NCBI GenBank assembly: GCA_902492205.1
Contig: CABUKU010000019.1
Location: forward strand, 1 to 55,169
Direction: 5' to 3'
DNA: 55,169 nt
Source of the DNA: an uncultured Bacteroides sp.
Lineage (GTDB): Bacteria; Bacteroidota; Bacteroidia; Bacteroidales; Bacteroidaceae
Shown: positions 15,233 to 24,399 of the stretch, in pieces
Numbering within the stretch: the stretch's first letter is position 1
Layout of the letters: each line of letters opens with the position of its first letter
The notes under the pieces: generated by a model
Told to the model about the DNA's origin: nothing
What the model saw: only the letters and a program-made list of their open reading frames with translations
Database searches by the model: none
Position numbers and translations under genes: made by a program

Positions 15233-16501
15233 TTACTCTGTATATCTTTCGATTGTCTGTTCTCTGTCTGGACCTACTGATACAATCTTGATAGGCACTT
15301 CCAATTCTTCTTCGAGGAATGAAATATAAGCATTGAATTCTTCAGGGAATTCATCCTCGCTTCTCATCTTGGTCATGTCTGTTTGCCAACCTGCAAGTTC
15401 TACATAAACAGGTTCTAAACCTTCATTGATGTCAAACGGGAAATAATCTATTTCTTCACCATTCACTTTATAGCCTACACATGCCTTGATTGTTTCAAAA
15501 GTATCGAGTACATCGCTCTTCATCATTATAAGCTTTGTTACTCCGTTTATCATGATAGAATATTTCAATGCAACAAGGTCAATCCATCCGCAACGACGTT
15601 CACGTCCTGTCACAGCTCCATATTCATGACCTAAATCGCGAATCTTCTTTCCTGTTTCATCAAATAGTTCTGTTGGGAAAGGACCGCTTCCTACACGGGT
15701 ACAATATGCTTTCATGATTCCGTAAACCTCACCTATTCTGTTAGGAGCTACACCTAAGCCTGTACATGCACCTGCACATACGGTATTAGATGAAGTAACA
15801 AAAGGGTAAGAGCCGAAATCAACATCGAGCATTGTTCCCTGAGCGCCTTCGCAAAGAACAGATTTACCGTCTTTAAGCAAATTATTTATTTCATGCTCGC
15901 TATCCACGAAATGGAAACCTTTCAAGTATTCAATTCCTTCAAACCAAGCTTTTTCAAGTTCAGTCAAATCATACTCAAACTTCAGGTTCTTCAATATTTG
16001 TTCGTGACGTGCCTTTGCTTCTGCATACTTTTGCTCGAAGTTGTGAAGAATATCACCAACACGAACACCCGTTCTACTTACTTTATCTGTATAAGTAGGA
16101 CCGATGCCTTTACCGGTAGTGCCCACCTTTGCATCACCTTTGGCTGCTTCATAAGCAGCATCCAGCAAACGGTGAGTCGGGAGGATTAAATGAGCTTTCT
16201 TAGAAATGTGAAGTCTTTCTTTCAATGGATGTCCTGATGCTTCAAGAGCTTCGGCCTCAGCTTTGAACAAAGCCGGATCGAGCACAACACCATTACCGAT
16301 AATATTTACTTTATCTCCCTGAAAGATACCGGAAGGAATGGAACGGAGCACATATTTCTGTCCCTCGAACTCAAGCGTATGCCCTGCATTGGGTCCACCC
16401 TGAAAACGTGCCACTACATCATATTTGGGTGTCAATACATCAACAACCTTTCCTTTGCCTTCGTCACCCCACTGTAATCCTAATAAAACGTCTACTTTCA
16501 T
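15233..16501 (-). CDS. purA: Adenylosuccinate synthetase
   Basis: A 422-residue GTP-dependent enzyme joining IMP and aspartate, the first step from IMP to AMP. The catalytic loop QWGDEGKGK is at residues 9-17, with the IMP-binding GTTGKGIGPTY and TGRERRCGWIDLV blocks and SVGPDREQTI at the C-terminus. The frame continues upstream to 16576, but the ATG at 16501 gives the standard N-terminus MKVDVLLGLQWGDEGKGK and leaves a 19-base gap after the fur-like gene. The gene is probably co-transcribed with that regulator. Confidence 0.97.
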   Translation of the reverse strand: MKVDVLLGLQWGDEGKGKVVDVLTPKYDVVARFQGGPNAGHTLEFEGQKYVLRSIPSGIFQGDKVNIIGNGVVLDPALFKAEAEALEASGHPLKERLHISKKAHLILPTHRLLDAAYEAAKGDAKVGTTGKGIGPTYTDKVSRTGVRVGDILHNFEQKYAEAKARHEQILKNLKFEYDLTELEKAWFEGIEYLKGFHFVDSEHEINNLLKDGKSVLCEGAQGTMLDVDFGSYPFVTSSNTVCAGACTGLGVAPNRIGEVYGIMKAYCTRVGSGPFPTELFDETGKKIRDLGHEYGAVTGRERRCGWIDLVALKYSIMINGVTKLIMMKSDVLDTFETIKACVGYKVNGEEIDYFPFDINEGLEPVYVELAGWQTDMTKMRSEDEFPEEFNAYISFLEEELEVPIKIVSVGPDREQTIERYTE

Positions 16502-16520
16502 TTTATCTGTTCTAAATTGA

Positions 16521-16991
16521 TTATTTATTTGTTTTCTTTCTTTTCTTAGCCCACGCACACTTACTACATATACCATATATATATAAGGAGTAGTGCGACA
16601 TTTGGAATTTCGTCAATCGCGTGTTTGCAATAGCATTCTTCAAAGCTTCATTCTGAAACTCCGTAACCTTTCCGCACTGCGTACATATCAAATGATGATG
16701 TGTTTCGATATTGAACGATTTCTCATATTGGGAAGAATTACCAAAAAGGTGTTTTATTACCAACTTGGCATCCATTAAAAGGATAATGGTATTATAAAGA
16801 GTTGCCCTGCTCACTCTGAAATTTTCCTGATTAACCATCAGGCTGTAGAGCATATCAATATCAAAATGCCCGTCGATGGAGTAAATAGTATCGAGTATAG
16901 CAAATCTTTCGGGAGTCTTCCGATGCCCGTTCGTATTTAAATATTCAGTGAATATCTGCTTTACCGTTTCTCTCACATTCTGTTTCTCCAT
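16521..16991 (-). CDS. Fur-family transcriptional regulator
   Basis: A 156-residue metalloregulator. The winged helix spans residues about 15-85 (HRKTPERFAILDTIYSIDGHFDIDMLYSLM, then RVSRATLYNTI recognition helix). The dimerisation half holds ETHHHLICTQCGKV, with His ligands and the first CxxC, and ends with GICSKCAW, the second structural zinc CxxC. I cannot say whether it senses iron, zinc or peroxide. The open frame begins with a TTG at 17003; the ATG at 16991 is the likely start. It precedes purA by 19 bases and has its own promoter box. Confidence 0.92.
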   Translation of the reverse strand: MEKQNVRETVKQIFTEYLNTNGHRKTPERFAILDTIYSIDGHFDIDMLYSLMVNQENFRVSRATLYNTIILLMDAKLVIKHLFGNSSQYEKSFNIETHHHLICTQCGKVTEFQNEALKNAIANTRLTKFQMSHYSLYIYGICSKCAWAKKRKKTNK

Positions 16992-17013
16992 ATCCGGCAA
17001 CAATTACAGCGAA

Positions 17014-17021
17014 CAAAGTTA
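17014..17021 (-). promoter_or_regulatory. Candidate -7 box for fur-purA
   Basis: CAAAGTTA on the plus strand reads TAACTTTG on the minus strand, 22 bases before the fur ATG at 16991, so it could drive both fur and purA. Confidence 0.5.
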
Positions 17022-17047
17022 ATCCTTTTTGTGTAAAACAGAAAGGA

Positions 17048-17719
17048 TTAAAGCAAATATTCTATTTCAAATCTAATCTCCTCATAGGCTGCCCGTAAGT
17101 CTGCGTTGCCCGAATGCCTGAAAGCATTTATCTGCTTTACCAGCTTTTTAGCGTTCGTTTCACTTTGAGTTCCGAACTTTTTTAAAGCAAGAATTGCCGC
17201 ATTACGTGGAAGAATTAGTTCTGACGATTGCACTGCTGCCAAAGCTTGATCCAAAAACTCAGCTTCGGCACGATCATTCAAATCTGAACCTTTTGCCAAT
17301 AGACGGGCTATCAACAAAAATCCGCATAACTGAAAATATTCCCTCTCATCGGCCATCCATTGGAAAGCTTTATCCGCAGCATAAGGAAGGTACTGGAACA
17401 GCGACATGCAAGTAATCTCTGCAATCTCCGGGTTATGTATATTCTCTACCCAAATATCGGCAATATCAGGATAAAACGAATCTATCGGTTGAAGGAATCC
17501 CGCCAATATTTTCAATTCACGTACATCTTCTTTCCAAAGAGCCTGAGCCAGATCGTGGTTTTTCTCATAACCGTCAGCAATTTCTTTAATACGTGGAAGT
17601 TCCACTCCAAAATTCAGTTTATAAGCCAAACCTTTCTCACGCATACTCTGAGAAACAACTCCGTTCATTGATAAACGAAGTTTGGTTTTTATTTCTTGTA
17701 GTTGTTCTTTTATTTCCAT
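17048..17719 (-). CDS. AlkD-type DNA alkylation repair protein
   Basis: A 223-residue all-helical protein matching the DNA alkylation repair (AlkC/AlkD) HEAT-repeat family, glycosylases that excise alkylated purines. Visible family features are the N-terminal RLSMNGVVSQSMREKGLAYKLNFGVELPRI and DVRELKILAGFLQP segments with regular helix-turn repeats after them. A catalytic Asp and Trp cannot be placed confidently by eye, so activity is unproven. I chose the ATG at 17719 over the TTG at 17728. It lies 15 bases after dipeptidyl peptidase III and likely shares its transcript. Confidence 0.85.
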   Translation of the reverse strand: MEIKEQLQEIKTKLRLSMNGVVSQSMREKGLAYKLNFGVELPRIKEIADGYEKNHDLAQALWKEDVRELKILAGFLQPIDSFYPDIADIWVENIHNPEIAEITCMSLFQYLPYAADKAFQWMADEREYFQLCGFLLIARLLAKGSDLNDRAEAEFLDQALAAVQSSELILPRNAAILALKKFGTQSETNAKKLVKQINAFRHSGNADLRAAYEEIRFEIEYLL

Positions 17720-17734
17720 AATTAACAAGTTATC

Positions 17735-19717
17735 TTAATTTCTATCGGGCAAATTAGAATATTCCTTCCCATAACGAAGCATCTGTTCTGCATATCCTTC
17801 TTTATAGGATATTCCCACATCCATAATTTTGCCATCCTTGTCTGTTATCACATTATATACCGGATTTATAAATCCTTTATATGGAGCCAGATTCAATTTC
17901 TTGTAACGTTCCAATATCTCGGCATGCAACACCGAATCAACCTTTATCGCATAATTCTCAACCAGCTTGCGAGCTGCTTCAAAATCCCCTTCCGATTTAA
18001 TACGTTGTATCTCTGCCAATAACCGACCGAACAAATCACGAAGTTTATTATAATCATTGACTACAACATATGTTTTACTATCTTTATTTACCAACTCCAC
18101 CACTTTATCGTCCACACCTTTTTCGAATACCCATTTAGCAATCAACTGCCGGTTACGCATATGCGCCTCTTCAATAGAAGCCCCCGGAGCAATACGCACA
18201 AGTTGAGTCATCAATCCATTCATCATGTAAGTATAATATGCAGCCTTAAAAGCATCTTTATTCGGAGTCAACCCTAATTCCACCAACTTATCATCCGGCA
18301 GATAATATAACCCGAATAAATCTGCACGGGCTTCCTCAATAGTAGAACCATATGCCTTTAAAGCATCAGGATCTACGCCGGGAAGTAATTTACCCGAACC
18401 ATGCCCTAAGCATTCATGCAAATCCGTATGCAAATCATCTGTTATGTCTGCATAGTTGTTAATCAAAGTCTTTTCTATATCACTATAAGCAAATTCATCC
18501 ATAAAACCGTTTCCATGAGCAGCTTTATTATAAGCATCGGTCAAATTACCAATAGTTACTGATTTAGAGCCATGATGTGCTCTAATCCAATTAGAATTAG
18601 GAAGATTTATACCAATAGCACTAGCAGGATATAAATCTCCTGCCAAAATTGCAGCAGTAATAACCTTAGCGGATACTCCTTTCACGCTCTCTTTCTTAAA
18701 TCTTTTGTCAACAGGTGAATGATCTTCAAACCACTGAGCATTTGAACTAATTGTTTCTGTACGCTTAGTAGCCTCAACATCTTTGAAATTAACAATAGAT
18801 TCCCAACTTGCTTTCATGCCTAACGGGTCCCCATAAGATTCAATAAAGCCATTCACAAAATCGATTCTCGAATCCAAATCCTTCACCCAGAGAATCGAGT
18901 ACTCATCAAATGTTTTCAAATCACCATCTTCATAGAACTGAATCAGTTTACTGATAACAGCTTTCTGAGTATCATTCTCGGAAACAGATTCCGCTTTTTT
19001 CAACCAATAAACGATCTTTTCAATAGCAGCGGAGTACAATCCGCCAACCTTCCATACTTCTTCCTGAACTTTATCCTGCTTTTTTATCAAACGACTGTTC
19101 ATTCCATACATAACGGGAGTAAGATCTGCTGGATTCTTCATTTTTCCGTAAAAATCCTCTGCTTCTTCCTGAGTAACTCCATTATAATAATTACATGCTG
19201 AAGTCAAAACCAAATCTTCTCCATCGGCTTGATTTACCCTTTTAGGCATTATCGCCGGATCAAAGATTACAGGAAATATTTCATCACAAAGCTGTTCTAC
19301 TGTTTGCCCTTTCTCAAGAGGCAACTTATCAGTATCAACATTTAATAATTCCGCTTTGAGAAATTCAGGAGTAAAGCCGGGTGTAAACTTATCACATCCA
19401 TAATGATGATGAATGCCATTAGAAAACCACACTCTTTTCAGGTAGGTTTCCATATGAATGAAATTTGTATCCTTTCTATCACCTTGATAGTTGAGATAAA
19501 CAGCTTCTAACATCTTACGGATAACTAGATTATACCTTCCATTTTGATCAAACAGAATATCACGTCCCTGAAGGGCAGCTTGAGAAAGATAGTAAACCAA
19601 CTCTTTCTGATTCAAAGTAAGATCATCGAAACCATGAACTTGGTAACGAAGTATTTGTAAGTCTGCAAATTGTTCAACCGTATAGTTAAACTGATCTGCT
19701 AAAGGAGTCATAGCCAT
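17735..19717 (-). CDS. Dipeptidyl peptidase III (family M49)
   Basis: A 660-residue zinc exopeptidase removing dipeptides from peptide N-termini. The M49 zinc motif HEXXGH appears as HECLGH at residues 434-439, with the third ligand in EEARAD (461-466). The N-terminus FNYTVEQFADLQILRYQV and the GIHHHYGCDKFTPGF block at 101-115 are family features. No signal peptide, so it is probably cytoplasmic, though some homologues are exported. Both Met1 and Met3 are possible starts. The gene lies downstream of a terminator-like hairpin following the AraC-type gene. Confidence 0.95.
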   Translation of the reverse strand: MAMTPLADQFNYTVEQFADLQILRYQVHGFDDLTLNQKELVYYLSQAALQGRDILFDQNGRYNLVIRKMLEAVYLNYQGDRKDTNFIHMETYLKRVWFSNGIHHHYGCDKFTPGFTPEFLKAELLNVDTDKLPLEKGQTVEQLCDEIFPVIFDPAIMPKRVNQADGEDLVLTSACNYYNGVTQEEAEDFYGKMKNPADLTPVMYGMNSRLIKKQDKVQEEVWKVGGLYSAAIEKIVYWLKKAESVSENDTQKAVISKLIQFYEDGDLKTFDEYSILWVKDLDSRIDFVNGFIESYGDPLGMKASWESIVNFKDVEATKRTETISSNAQWFEDHSPVDKRFKKESVKGVSAKVITAAILAGDLYPASAIGINLPNSNWIRAHHGSKSVTIGNLTDAYNKAAHGNGFMDEFAYSDIEKTLINNYADITDDLHTDLHECLGHGSGKLLPGVDPDALKAYGSTIEEARADLFGLYYLPDDKLVELGLTPNKDAFKAAYYTYMMNGLMTQLVRIAPGASIEEAHMRNRQLIAKWVFEKGVDDKVVELVNKDSKTYVVVNDYNKLRDLFGRLLAEIQRIKSEGDFEAARKLVENYAIKVDSVLHAEILERYKKLNLAPYKGFINPVYNVITDKDGKIMDVGISYKEGYAEQMLRYGKEYSNLPDRN

Positions 19718-19736
19718 AGCAAAGGGAAATAAAAGA

Positions 19737-19779
19737 GAAAGGGAATTATCTCAAAAACACTTTCGAGATAACCCCTTTC
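19737..19779 (-). terminator. Hairpin between the AraC-type gene and dipeptidyl peptidase III
   Basis: GAAAGGG (19737-19743) and TTATCTC (19746-19752) pair with GAGATAA (19765-19771) and CCCTTTC (19773-19779), a 14-bp stem with a small internal loop. On the minus strand it is followed by TCTTTTATTT, fitting a weak terminator. Confidence 0.7.
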
Positions 19780-19803
19780 CACTAAATAAGTTAAATGAAT
19801 TTA

Positions 19804-20271
19804 TTATTTCTTTTCAGCATGTTTTTTACGATAACCGTTCGGAGTTTCTCCTATGTTCTTGTAGAACGCAGCATAGAAAGACTGACGGTTAGCGAAGCCA
19901 ACCAATGCACTGATTTCTTCCACATTTTTATCGATATATCTTTTATCGGTTAATAAGTGGAGAGCATCTTTAATTCTATATTCATTTAATAAACAGGAAT
20001 AGTTCATACCAAAACGAGAATTTACCACTGCCGATAAATAACGAGTGTTGGTCTTTAATTCCTTTGCCAAGTCCTTAGCGGAATAATTAGGATCTCTATA
20101 CTTCTTCTGAACAACGATGATGTTTAATATTTTATCATACAATTCATCAGCAAGTTCAGCTCTAATCAAAGATCTATAAGCCGCCTTCTTCTCTTTTTTC
20201 TCCCTCAAATTATAGGGAGTCTTTTTCGGAGCACCTTCTGCTCCACCTTTCTTTTCTTCTAAATTACTCAT
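19804..20271 (-). CDS. Short AraC-type HTH regulator
   Basis: A 155-residue protein whose last 105 residues form a double helix-turn-helix of the AraC type: YSAKDLAKELKTNTRYLSAVVN, then SCLLNEYRIKDALHLL, then NVEEISALVGFANRQSFYAAFYKNIGETPNGYRK, ending at residue 150. The N-terminal 45 residues are lysine- and glutamate-rich with no sensor domain. Such solitary domains are common in Bacteroidetes. The target and signal are unknown; the convergent or divergent neighbours give no strong hint. Confidence 0.9.
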   Translation of the reverse strand: MSNLEEKKGGAEGAPKKTPYNLREKKEKKAAYRSLIRAELADELYDKILNIIVVQKKYRDPNYSAKDLAKELKTNTRYLSAVVNSRFGMNYSCLLNEYRIKDALHLLTDKRYIDKNVEEISALVGFANRQSFYAAFYKNIGETPNGYRKKHAEKK

Positions 20272-20508
20272 TGAATCAACTGGTTAGGGTTATATAATTA
20301 TTATATTATTATTACAGTTTTCATAAATGTTACAAATTTCACATATCCTTTTCAAATATGCAACTATTTAGTAAAATTATTTTCTTAAATAATCTCAACA
20401 AGCGTGATATTATTTGTTTTATTGAATATTATAAAGGATTTTAGCTATAAATTGTTCATAGGTACTTACATTTTTTATTTTTATTACTCACACTGCCATA
20501 CTAATTAT

Positions 20509-20516
20509 TACCTTTG
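20509..20516 (+). promoter_or_regulatory. Candidate -7 box for recQ
   Basis: TACCTTTG matches TAnnTTTG, 31 bases upstream of the recQ ATG at 20547. The 20272-20508 stretch is AT-rich and otherwise featureless. Confidence 0.55.
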
Positions 20517-20546
20517 TAAACAAAATTAAAGATAATAAACAAATTC

Positions 20547-22355
20547 ATGCTACATACATTAAAGACCTATTTTGGTTATGACTCTTTTCGTCCCCTACAA
20601 GAAGACATTATTCATCACATTCTAAATAAAAAAGACGCACTGGTGTTAATGCCTACCGGAGGAGGAAAATCCATTTGTTATCAACTCCCGGCTTTAATAA
20701 TGGAAGGAACTGCAATTGTCGTATCTCCGCTTATTTCTTTAATGAAAGACCAGGTTGATGCGTTGAAAGCCAATGGTATTAATGCCGGAGCATTGAATAG
20801 CAGCAATGACGAAACTGAAAATGAAATACTGAGAAGAGAATGCATTCAGGGCAAAATAAAGCTACTCTATATATCCCCAGAACGTCTGTTGGCAGAAATA
20901 AATTATCTGTTGCGCGATATTAACATCTCTTTGTTCGCCATAGATGAAGCACACTGCATTTCACAATGGGGACATGACTTCCGCCCCGAATATACTCAAA
21001 TGAAAAAACTTCGCGAACAGTTTCCCACAATACCTATTGTGGCACTCACCGCAACTGCCGACAAAATTACCCGACAGGACATACTAAAACAATTAAACTT
21101 AAGGAATCCGCAAACTTTCATATCTTCTTTCGACCGCCCCAATATTAGTTTGACAGTGAAGAGAGGATACCAGCAAAAAGAAAAAACGAAGGCTATACTC
21201 GACTTTATTGAAAAGCACCGTAACCAATGCGGTATTATATATTGCATGAGCCGGAGCAAAACGGAGTCGGTTGCGCAGATGCTCAGTAAGCATGGGATTA
21301 AAGCTGCCGTTTATCATGCCGGATTAAATGCACAGATAAGAGAAAAGGCCCAAAACGATTTCATCAATGACCGCGTACAGGTAGTATGCGCCACGATTGC
21401 TTTTGGAATGGGTATTGATAAATCTAATGTCCGTTGGATTATACACTACAATCTTCCCAAAAGCATTGAAAGTTTCTATCAGGAAATAGGTCGTGCCGGA
21501 CGTGACGGACTGGAGAGCGATACTTTATTGTTTTATTCGCTGGGAGACATCGTACTCCTTTCTAAATTTGCCAATGACAGCAGCCAACAAGAGATAAACC
21601 TTGAAAAACTGCATCGAATGCAACAATATGCAGAAGCAGACATTTGTCGCCGGCGTATACTATTAAGTTATTTCGGAGAAACGGCTGAACATGACTGTGG
21701 AAACTGTGATGTATGCAAAAATCCACCCGAACGCTTCGACGGAACTGTAATTGTACAAAAAGCCCTGAGTGCCATAGCACGCACCAACGAACAAATAGGA
21801 ACCGGAGTTCTAGTTGAAATACTCAAAGGGTTCAGTACTGCCGAAGTTATGGAAAAAGGTTATCATCAGCTAAAGACTTTCGGTGCAGGACGGGAAGTTC
21901 CGGCACGCGATTGGTATGATTACCTGCTTCAGATGCTTCAATTAGGTTACTTTGAGATTGCTTACAATGAAAACAGCCATCTTAAAGTAACTGAAAGCGG
22001 AAAGAAAATTCTCTTTGGTCAGGAACGGGCAGCATTAGTTGTAATCAAGCATGAAGAAACAGCAACTAAAGGACGCAAAAAGAAAACAGAAAAGATCAAA
22101 GAAGCTCTTCAACCCGTCAGCTACAAAAGTGAGGATGAAAGAATATTTGAAGCTTTGCGTGTAGTTCGCAAAAAACTTGCCGATGAGCAAGCCGTTCCGG
22201 CTTACATCGTATTATCAGATAAAGTCCTTCACTTGTTAAGCACTATTCGTCCCACTACTATCGAAGCTTTTGGTGAGGTGAGCGGTATCGGTGAATACAA
22301 AAAGGAGAAATATGGAAAAGACTTTGTAGAAGTCATTAAGAAAACACTATCCTAA
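20547..22355 (+). CDS. recQ: ATP-dependent DNA helicase RecQ
   Basis: A 602-residue 3'-5' DNA helicase for recombination and fork repair. Walker A PTGGGKS is at residues 36-42 and DEAH at 133-136; the RQC zinc site has four cysteines in the CRRRILLSYFGE ... DCGNCDVC region (about 369-390). An HRDC-like tail begins near residue 525. Length matches E. coli RecQ (609). It is a single-gene transcript with its own promoter and convergent to the TPR gene, ending in a shared hairpin. Confidence 0.96.
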   Translation: MLHTLKTYFGYDSFRPLQEDIIHHILNKKDALVLMPTGGGKSICYQLPALIMEGTAIVVSPLISLMKDQVDALKANGINAGALNSSNDETENEILRRECIQGKIKLLYISPERLLAEINYLLRDINISLFAIDEAHCISQWGHDFRPEYTQMKKLREQFPTIPIVALTATADKITRQDILKQLNLRNPQTFISSFDRPNISLTVKRGYQQKEKTKAILDFIEKHRNQCGIIYCMSRSKTESVAQMLSKHGIKAAVYHAGLNAQIREKAQNDFINDRVQVVCATIAFGMGIDKSNVRWIIHYNLPKSIESFYQEIGRAGRDGLESDTLLFYSLGDIVLLSKFANDSSQQEINLEKLHRMQQYAEADICRRRILLSYFGETAEHDCGNCDVCKNPPERFDGTVIVQKALSAIARTNEQIGTGVLVEILKGFSTAEVMEKGYHQLKTFGAGREVPARDWYDYLLQMLQLGYFEIAYNENSHLKVTESGKKILFGQERAALVVIKHEETATKGRKKKTEKIKEALQPVSYKSEDERIFEALRVVRKKLADEQAVPAYIVLSDKVLHLLSTIRPTTIEAFGEVSGIGEYKKEKYGKDFVEVIKKTLS

Positions 22356-22397
22356 ACAAATACATTGTTTCTCCCTTTCATTCCTTCCAGAGATTGC

Positions 22398-22467
22398 TGA
22401 AACCACTTACAATAAAGCGAAGCAGATGAAAGCAGATACCTTTTTTCTGCTTTCATCTGCTTTCAGT
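22398..22467. repeat. Large hairpin element sharing GCAGATGAAAGCA, copy 2
   Basis: A perfect 17-bp stem, 22421-22437 against 22447-22463, with a 9-base T-rich loop, preceded by CTGAAACCA as in copy 1 at 11301. It lies between the convergent recQ and TPR genes and probably acts as a bidirectional terminator. Confidence 0.8.
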
Positions 22468-22493
22468 CCTTTCATAAATAACATATAATCGGC

Positions 22494-23315
22494 CTATTTA
22501 CATCGTTTCATCTGATCATGCAATTCAGCTTGGGGAACTCCCAAAGAAACAGCTTTTTCAAAATCGGCCTTTGCCAACCCCTTCTTCTTTTGTTCCAAAT
22601 AAATTTCTCCTCTCATCAAATACGCTTCAATGGAAGAAGCATCTAATTCTATCGCCCTGTCAAGGTCAAGCAAAGCAAGATCGGGGTGTTGCATATCACG
22701 CTCCACATCTGCACGAGCAATGTACATAACAGCATCATTGGGATATTCCGTTACCAGTTTACTAATCAAGTCAAGTGATTCACGATACTTTTTCATCTTC
22801 TGATAAAGGGTAGCTAAACCCAATCGCCCGTTTTTACTCTCCGGTTGCAACTGAAGCAAACGTTTATAGTCCAGTTCGGCAGCCTTATAATCACGGCGTT
22901 TCATATAAATATATGCCCGATAGAGCAAAGCCTCATCATTATTCTTATTCAAATCGAGCACATTGCAATAATCCAGATAAGCCCGGTCTTGATTTCCCAT
23001 TTCCATGTGAAGGGAAGCGCGATTCAATAATATAGGAACTGTCTTCGAAGAAAGATTTAATGCAAATGTATAGGACTCGATGGCATCTTCATTATGTCCC
23101 ATCCGTCGCTGAACGGTTCCCAAGTTAGAGAACAGCAACGCATTATGTGGATTGGCGGGCTCCAACTTCAACGCTTCTTTAAACAACTCTTCTGCTTTTT
23201 GCAGGCTGTCTTTCGCAGTATAATCCAAAGCTGCTTCCGAAAGTTCTTTGTAAGTCTTCTGCGCATATGCCGCCGAACCTATAAATATGGAAAGAAATAA
23301 AATTATTATTCTCAT
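22494..23315 (-). CDS. Exported TPR-repeat protein
   Basis: A 273-residue protein with a signal peptide (IIILFLSIFIGSAAYA) and then about six tetratricopeptide repeats covering residues 25-265; each 34-residue unit shows the W/L-A-Y-A-P pattern, for example GTVQRRMGHNEDAIESYTFAL and AYIYMKRRDYKAAELDYKRLL. TPRs mediate protein-protein contacts; the partner is unknown. It begins 4 bases after cysK on the same strand, so it likely shares the cysK transcript. It probably sits in the periplasm. Confidence 0.9.
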   Translation of the reverse strand: MRIIILFLSIFIGSAAYAQKTYKELSEAALDYTAKDSLQKAEELFKEALKLEPANPHNALLFSNLGTVQRRMGHNEDAIESYTFALNLSSKTVPILLNRASLHMEMGNQDRAYLDYCNVLDLNKNNDEALLYRAYIYMKRRDYKAAELDYKRLLQLQPESKNGRLGLATLYQKMKKYRESLDLISKLVTEYPNDAVMYIARADVERDMQHPDLALLDLDRAIELDASSIEAYLMRGEIYLEQKKKGLAKADFEKAVSLGVPQAELHDQMKRCK

Positions 23316-23319
23316 ATAG

Positions 23320-24270
23320 TTAATCTAAAGGATAAGTATCAAAAGCAAATTCTTCGGTAGAGAGATAGCGTTCACCCGTATCGGGTAACAAAGTCACAAT
23401 CATCTTACCTGCAAACTCAGGGCGTTGCGCCAGCAAACGTGCGGCATAAACCGCCGCCCCCGAAGATATTCCCACCAGCAAACCTTCTGTTTGAGAAAGT
23501 TCCCTGCCGCCACGGATAGCTTCATCATCCGGCACTTGCATCACTTCATCTATAACCGAAGGATTATATAATTTTGGAATAAAGTTCGCACCAATTCCCT
23601 GAATCTTATGCGGACCTGCCTTTCCTCCCGAAATTACGGGTGACGATGCAGGCTCAAAAGCTACGACATATACCGCAGGATTAAGTTCTTTCAAACGTTC
23701 TGCAACACCACAAACCGTTCCGCCCGTGCCTACTCCGGCAACAAAGACATCAACTTTTCCATTTGTGTCACGCCAGATTTCTTCCGCTGTGGTATGCTTG
23801 TGTACCTCTGTATTGGCAGCATTCTCAAACTGCTGAAGAATAATCGCACCGGGAATACTTCGTTTCAATTCTTCGGCTTTCTCAATAGAACCGTTCATCC
23901 CCTTATATCCCTCTGTGAGAACAATCTCGGCACCCAGTGCTTTTAAAAGGTTCCTACGTTCAATACTCATGGTTTCGGGCATCGTCAGGATAAGTTTATA
24001 TCCTTTAACCGTGGCCACCATGGCAAGCCCCACCCCTGTGTTTCCACTGGTAGGTTCTATAATTGTAGCTCCGGGAGCCAATACACCACGCGCTTCCGCA
24101 TCCTCAATCATCGAAAGGGCTACACGATCTTTCACACTACCGGCAGGATTGAAATACTCTAGTTTTCCAATTATCGCAGTCGATAAGCCATGTTTCCGGC
24201 TATAGTTTGACAACTCCAGCAAAGGAGTGTCACCAATCAAATCGGTCAGTTGCTTAGCAATCTTTGTCAT
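23320..24270 (-). CDS. cysK: Cysteine synthase A (O-acetylserine sulfhydrylase)
   Basis: A 316-residue PLP enzyme making cysteine from O-acetylserine and sulfide. The PLP lysine is Lys47 in NPAGSVKDRVAL. The substrate loop EPTSGNTGVGLAMV, the phosphate-binding GTGGTVCG and the C-terminal GISSGAA are all present. Length is typical. The promoter box TATATTTG (minus) lies at 24301-24308, and a TPR gene follows 4 bases downstream. Confidence 0.96.
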   Translation of the reverse strand: MTKIAKQLTDLIGDTPLLELSNYSRKHGLSTAIIGKLEYFNPAGSVKDRVALSMIEDAEARGVLAPGATIIEPTSGNTGVGLAMVATVKGYKLILTMPETMSIERRNLLKALGAEIVLTEGYKGMNGSIEKAEELKRSIPGAIILQQFENAANTEVHKHTTAEEIWRDTNGKVDVFVAGVGTGGTVCGVAERLKELNPAVYVVAFEPASSPVISGGKAGPHKIQGIGANFIPKLYNPSVIDEVMQVPDDEAIRGGRELSQTEGLLVGISSGAAVYAARLLAQRPEFAGKMIVTLLPDTGERYLSTEEFAFDTYPLD

Positions 24271-24300
24271 ATTTCCCTATACCTATATATATGTATTTTG

Positions 24301-24308
24301 CAAATATA
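24301..24308 (-). promoter_or_regulatory. Candidate -7 box for cysK
   Basis: CAAATATA on the plus strand reads TATATTTG on the minus strand, 31 bases before the cysK ATG. Confidence 0.55.
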
Positions 24309-24336
24309 AGGAAGAAAAACTTTCTCCTTTCATAGT

Positions 24337-24392
24337 TGTTTCATAATTAATAGATAATTTTGAAACATTAAAACATAGAAAGAATAAGGAGG
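24337..24392 (+). promoter_or_regulatory. Promoter box, inverted repeat and strong RBS of the CDF gene
   Basis: TAATTTTG at 24355-24362 matches TAnnTTTG. A 7-bp inverted repeat, TGTTTCA (24337-24343) and TGAAACA (24361-24367), brackets it and might bind a metal regulator. AAGGAGG at 24386-24392, 7 bases before the ATG, is a strong Shine-Dalgarno, unusual in this phylum. Confidence 0.5.
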
Positions 24393-24399
24393 CTACATC

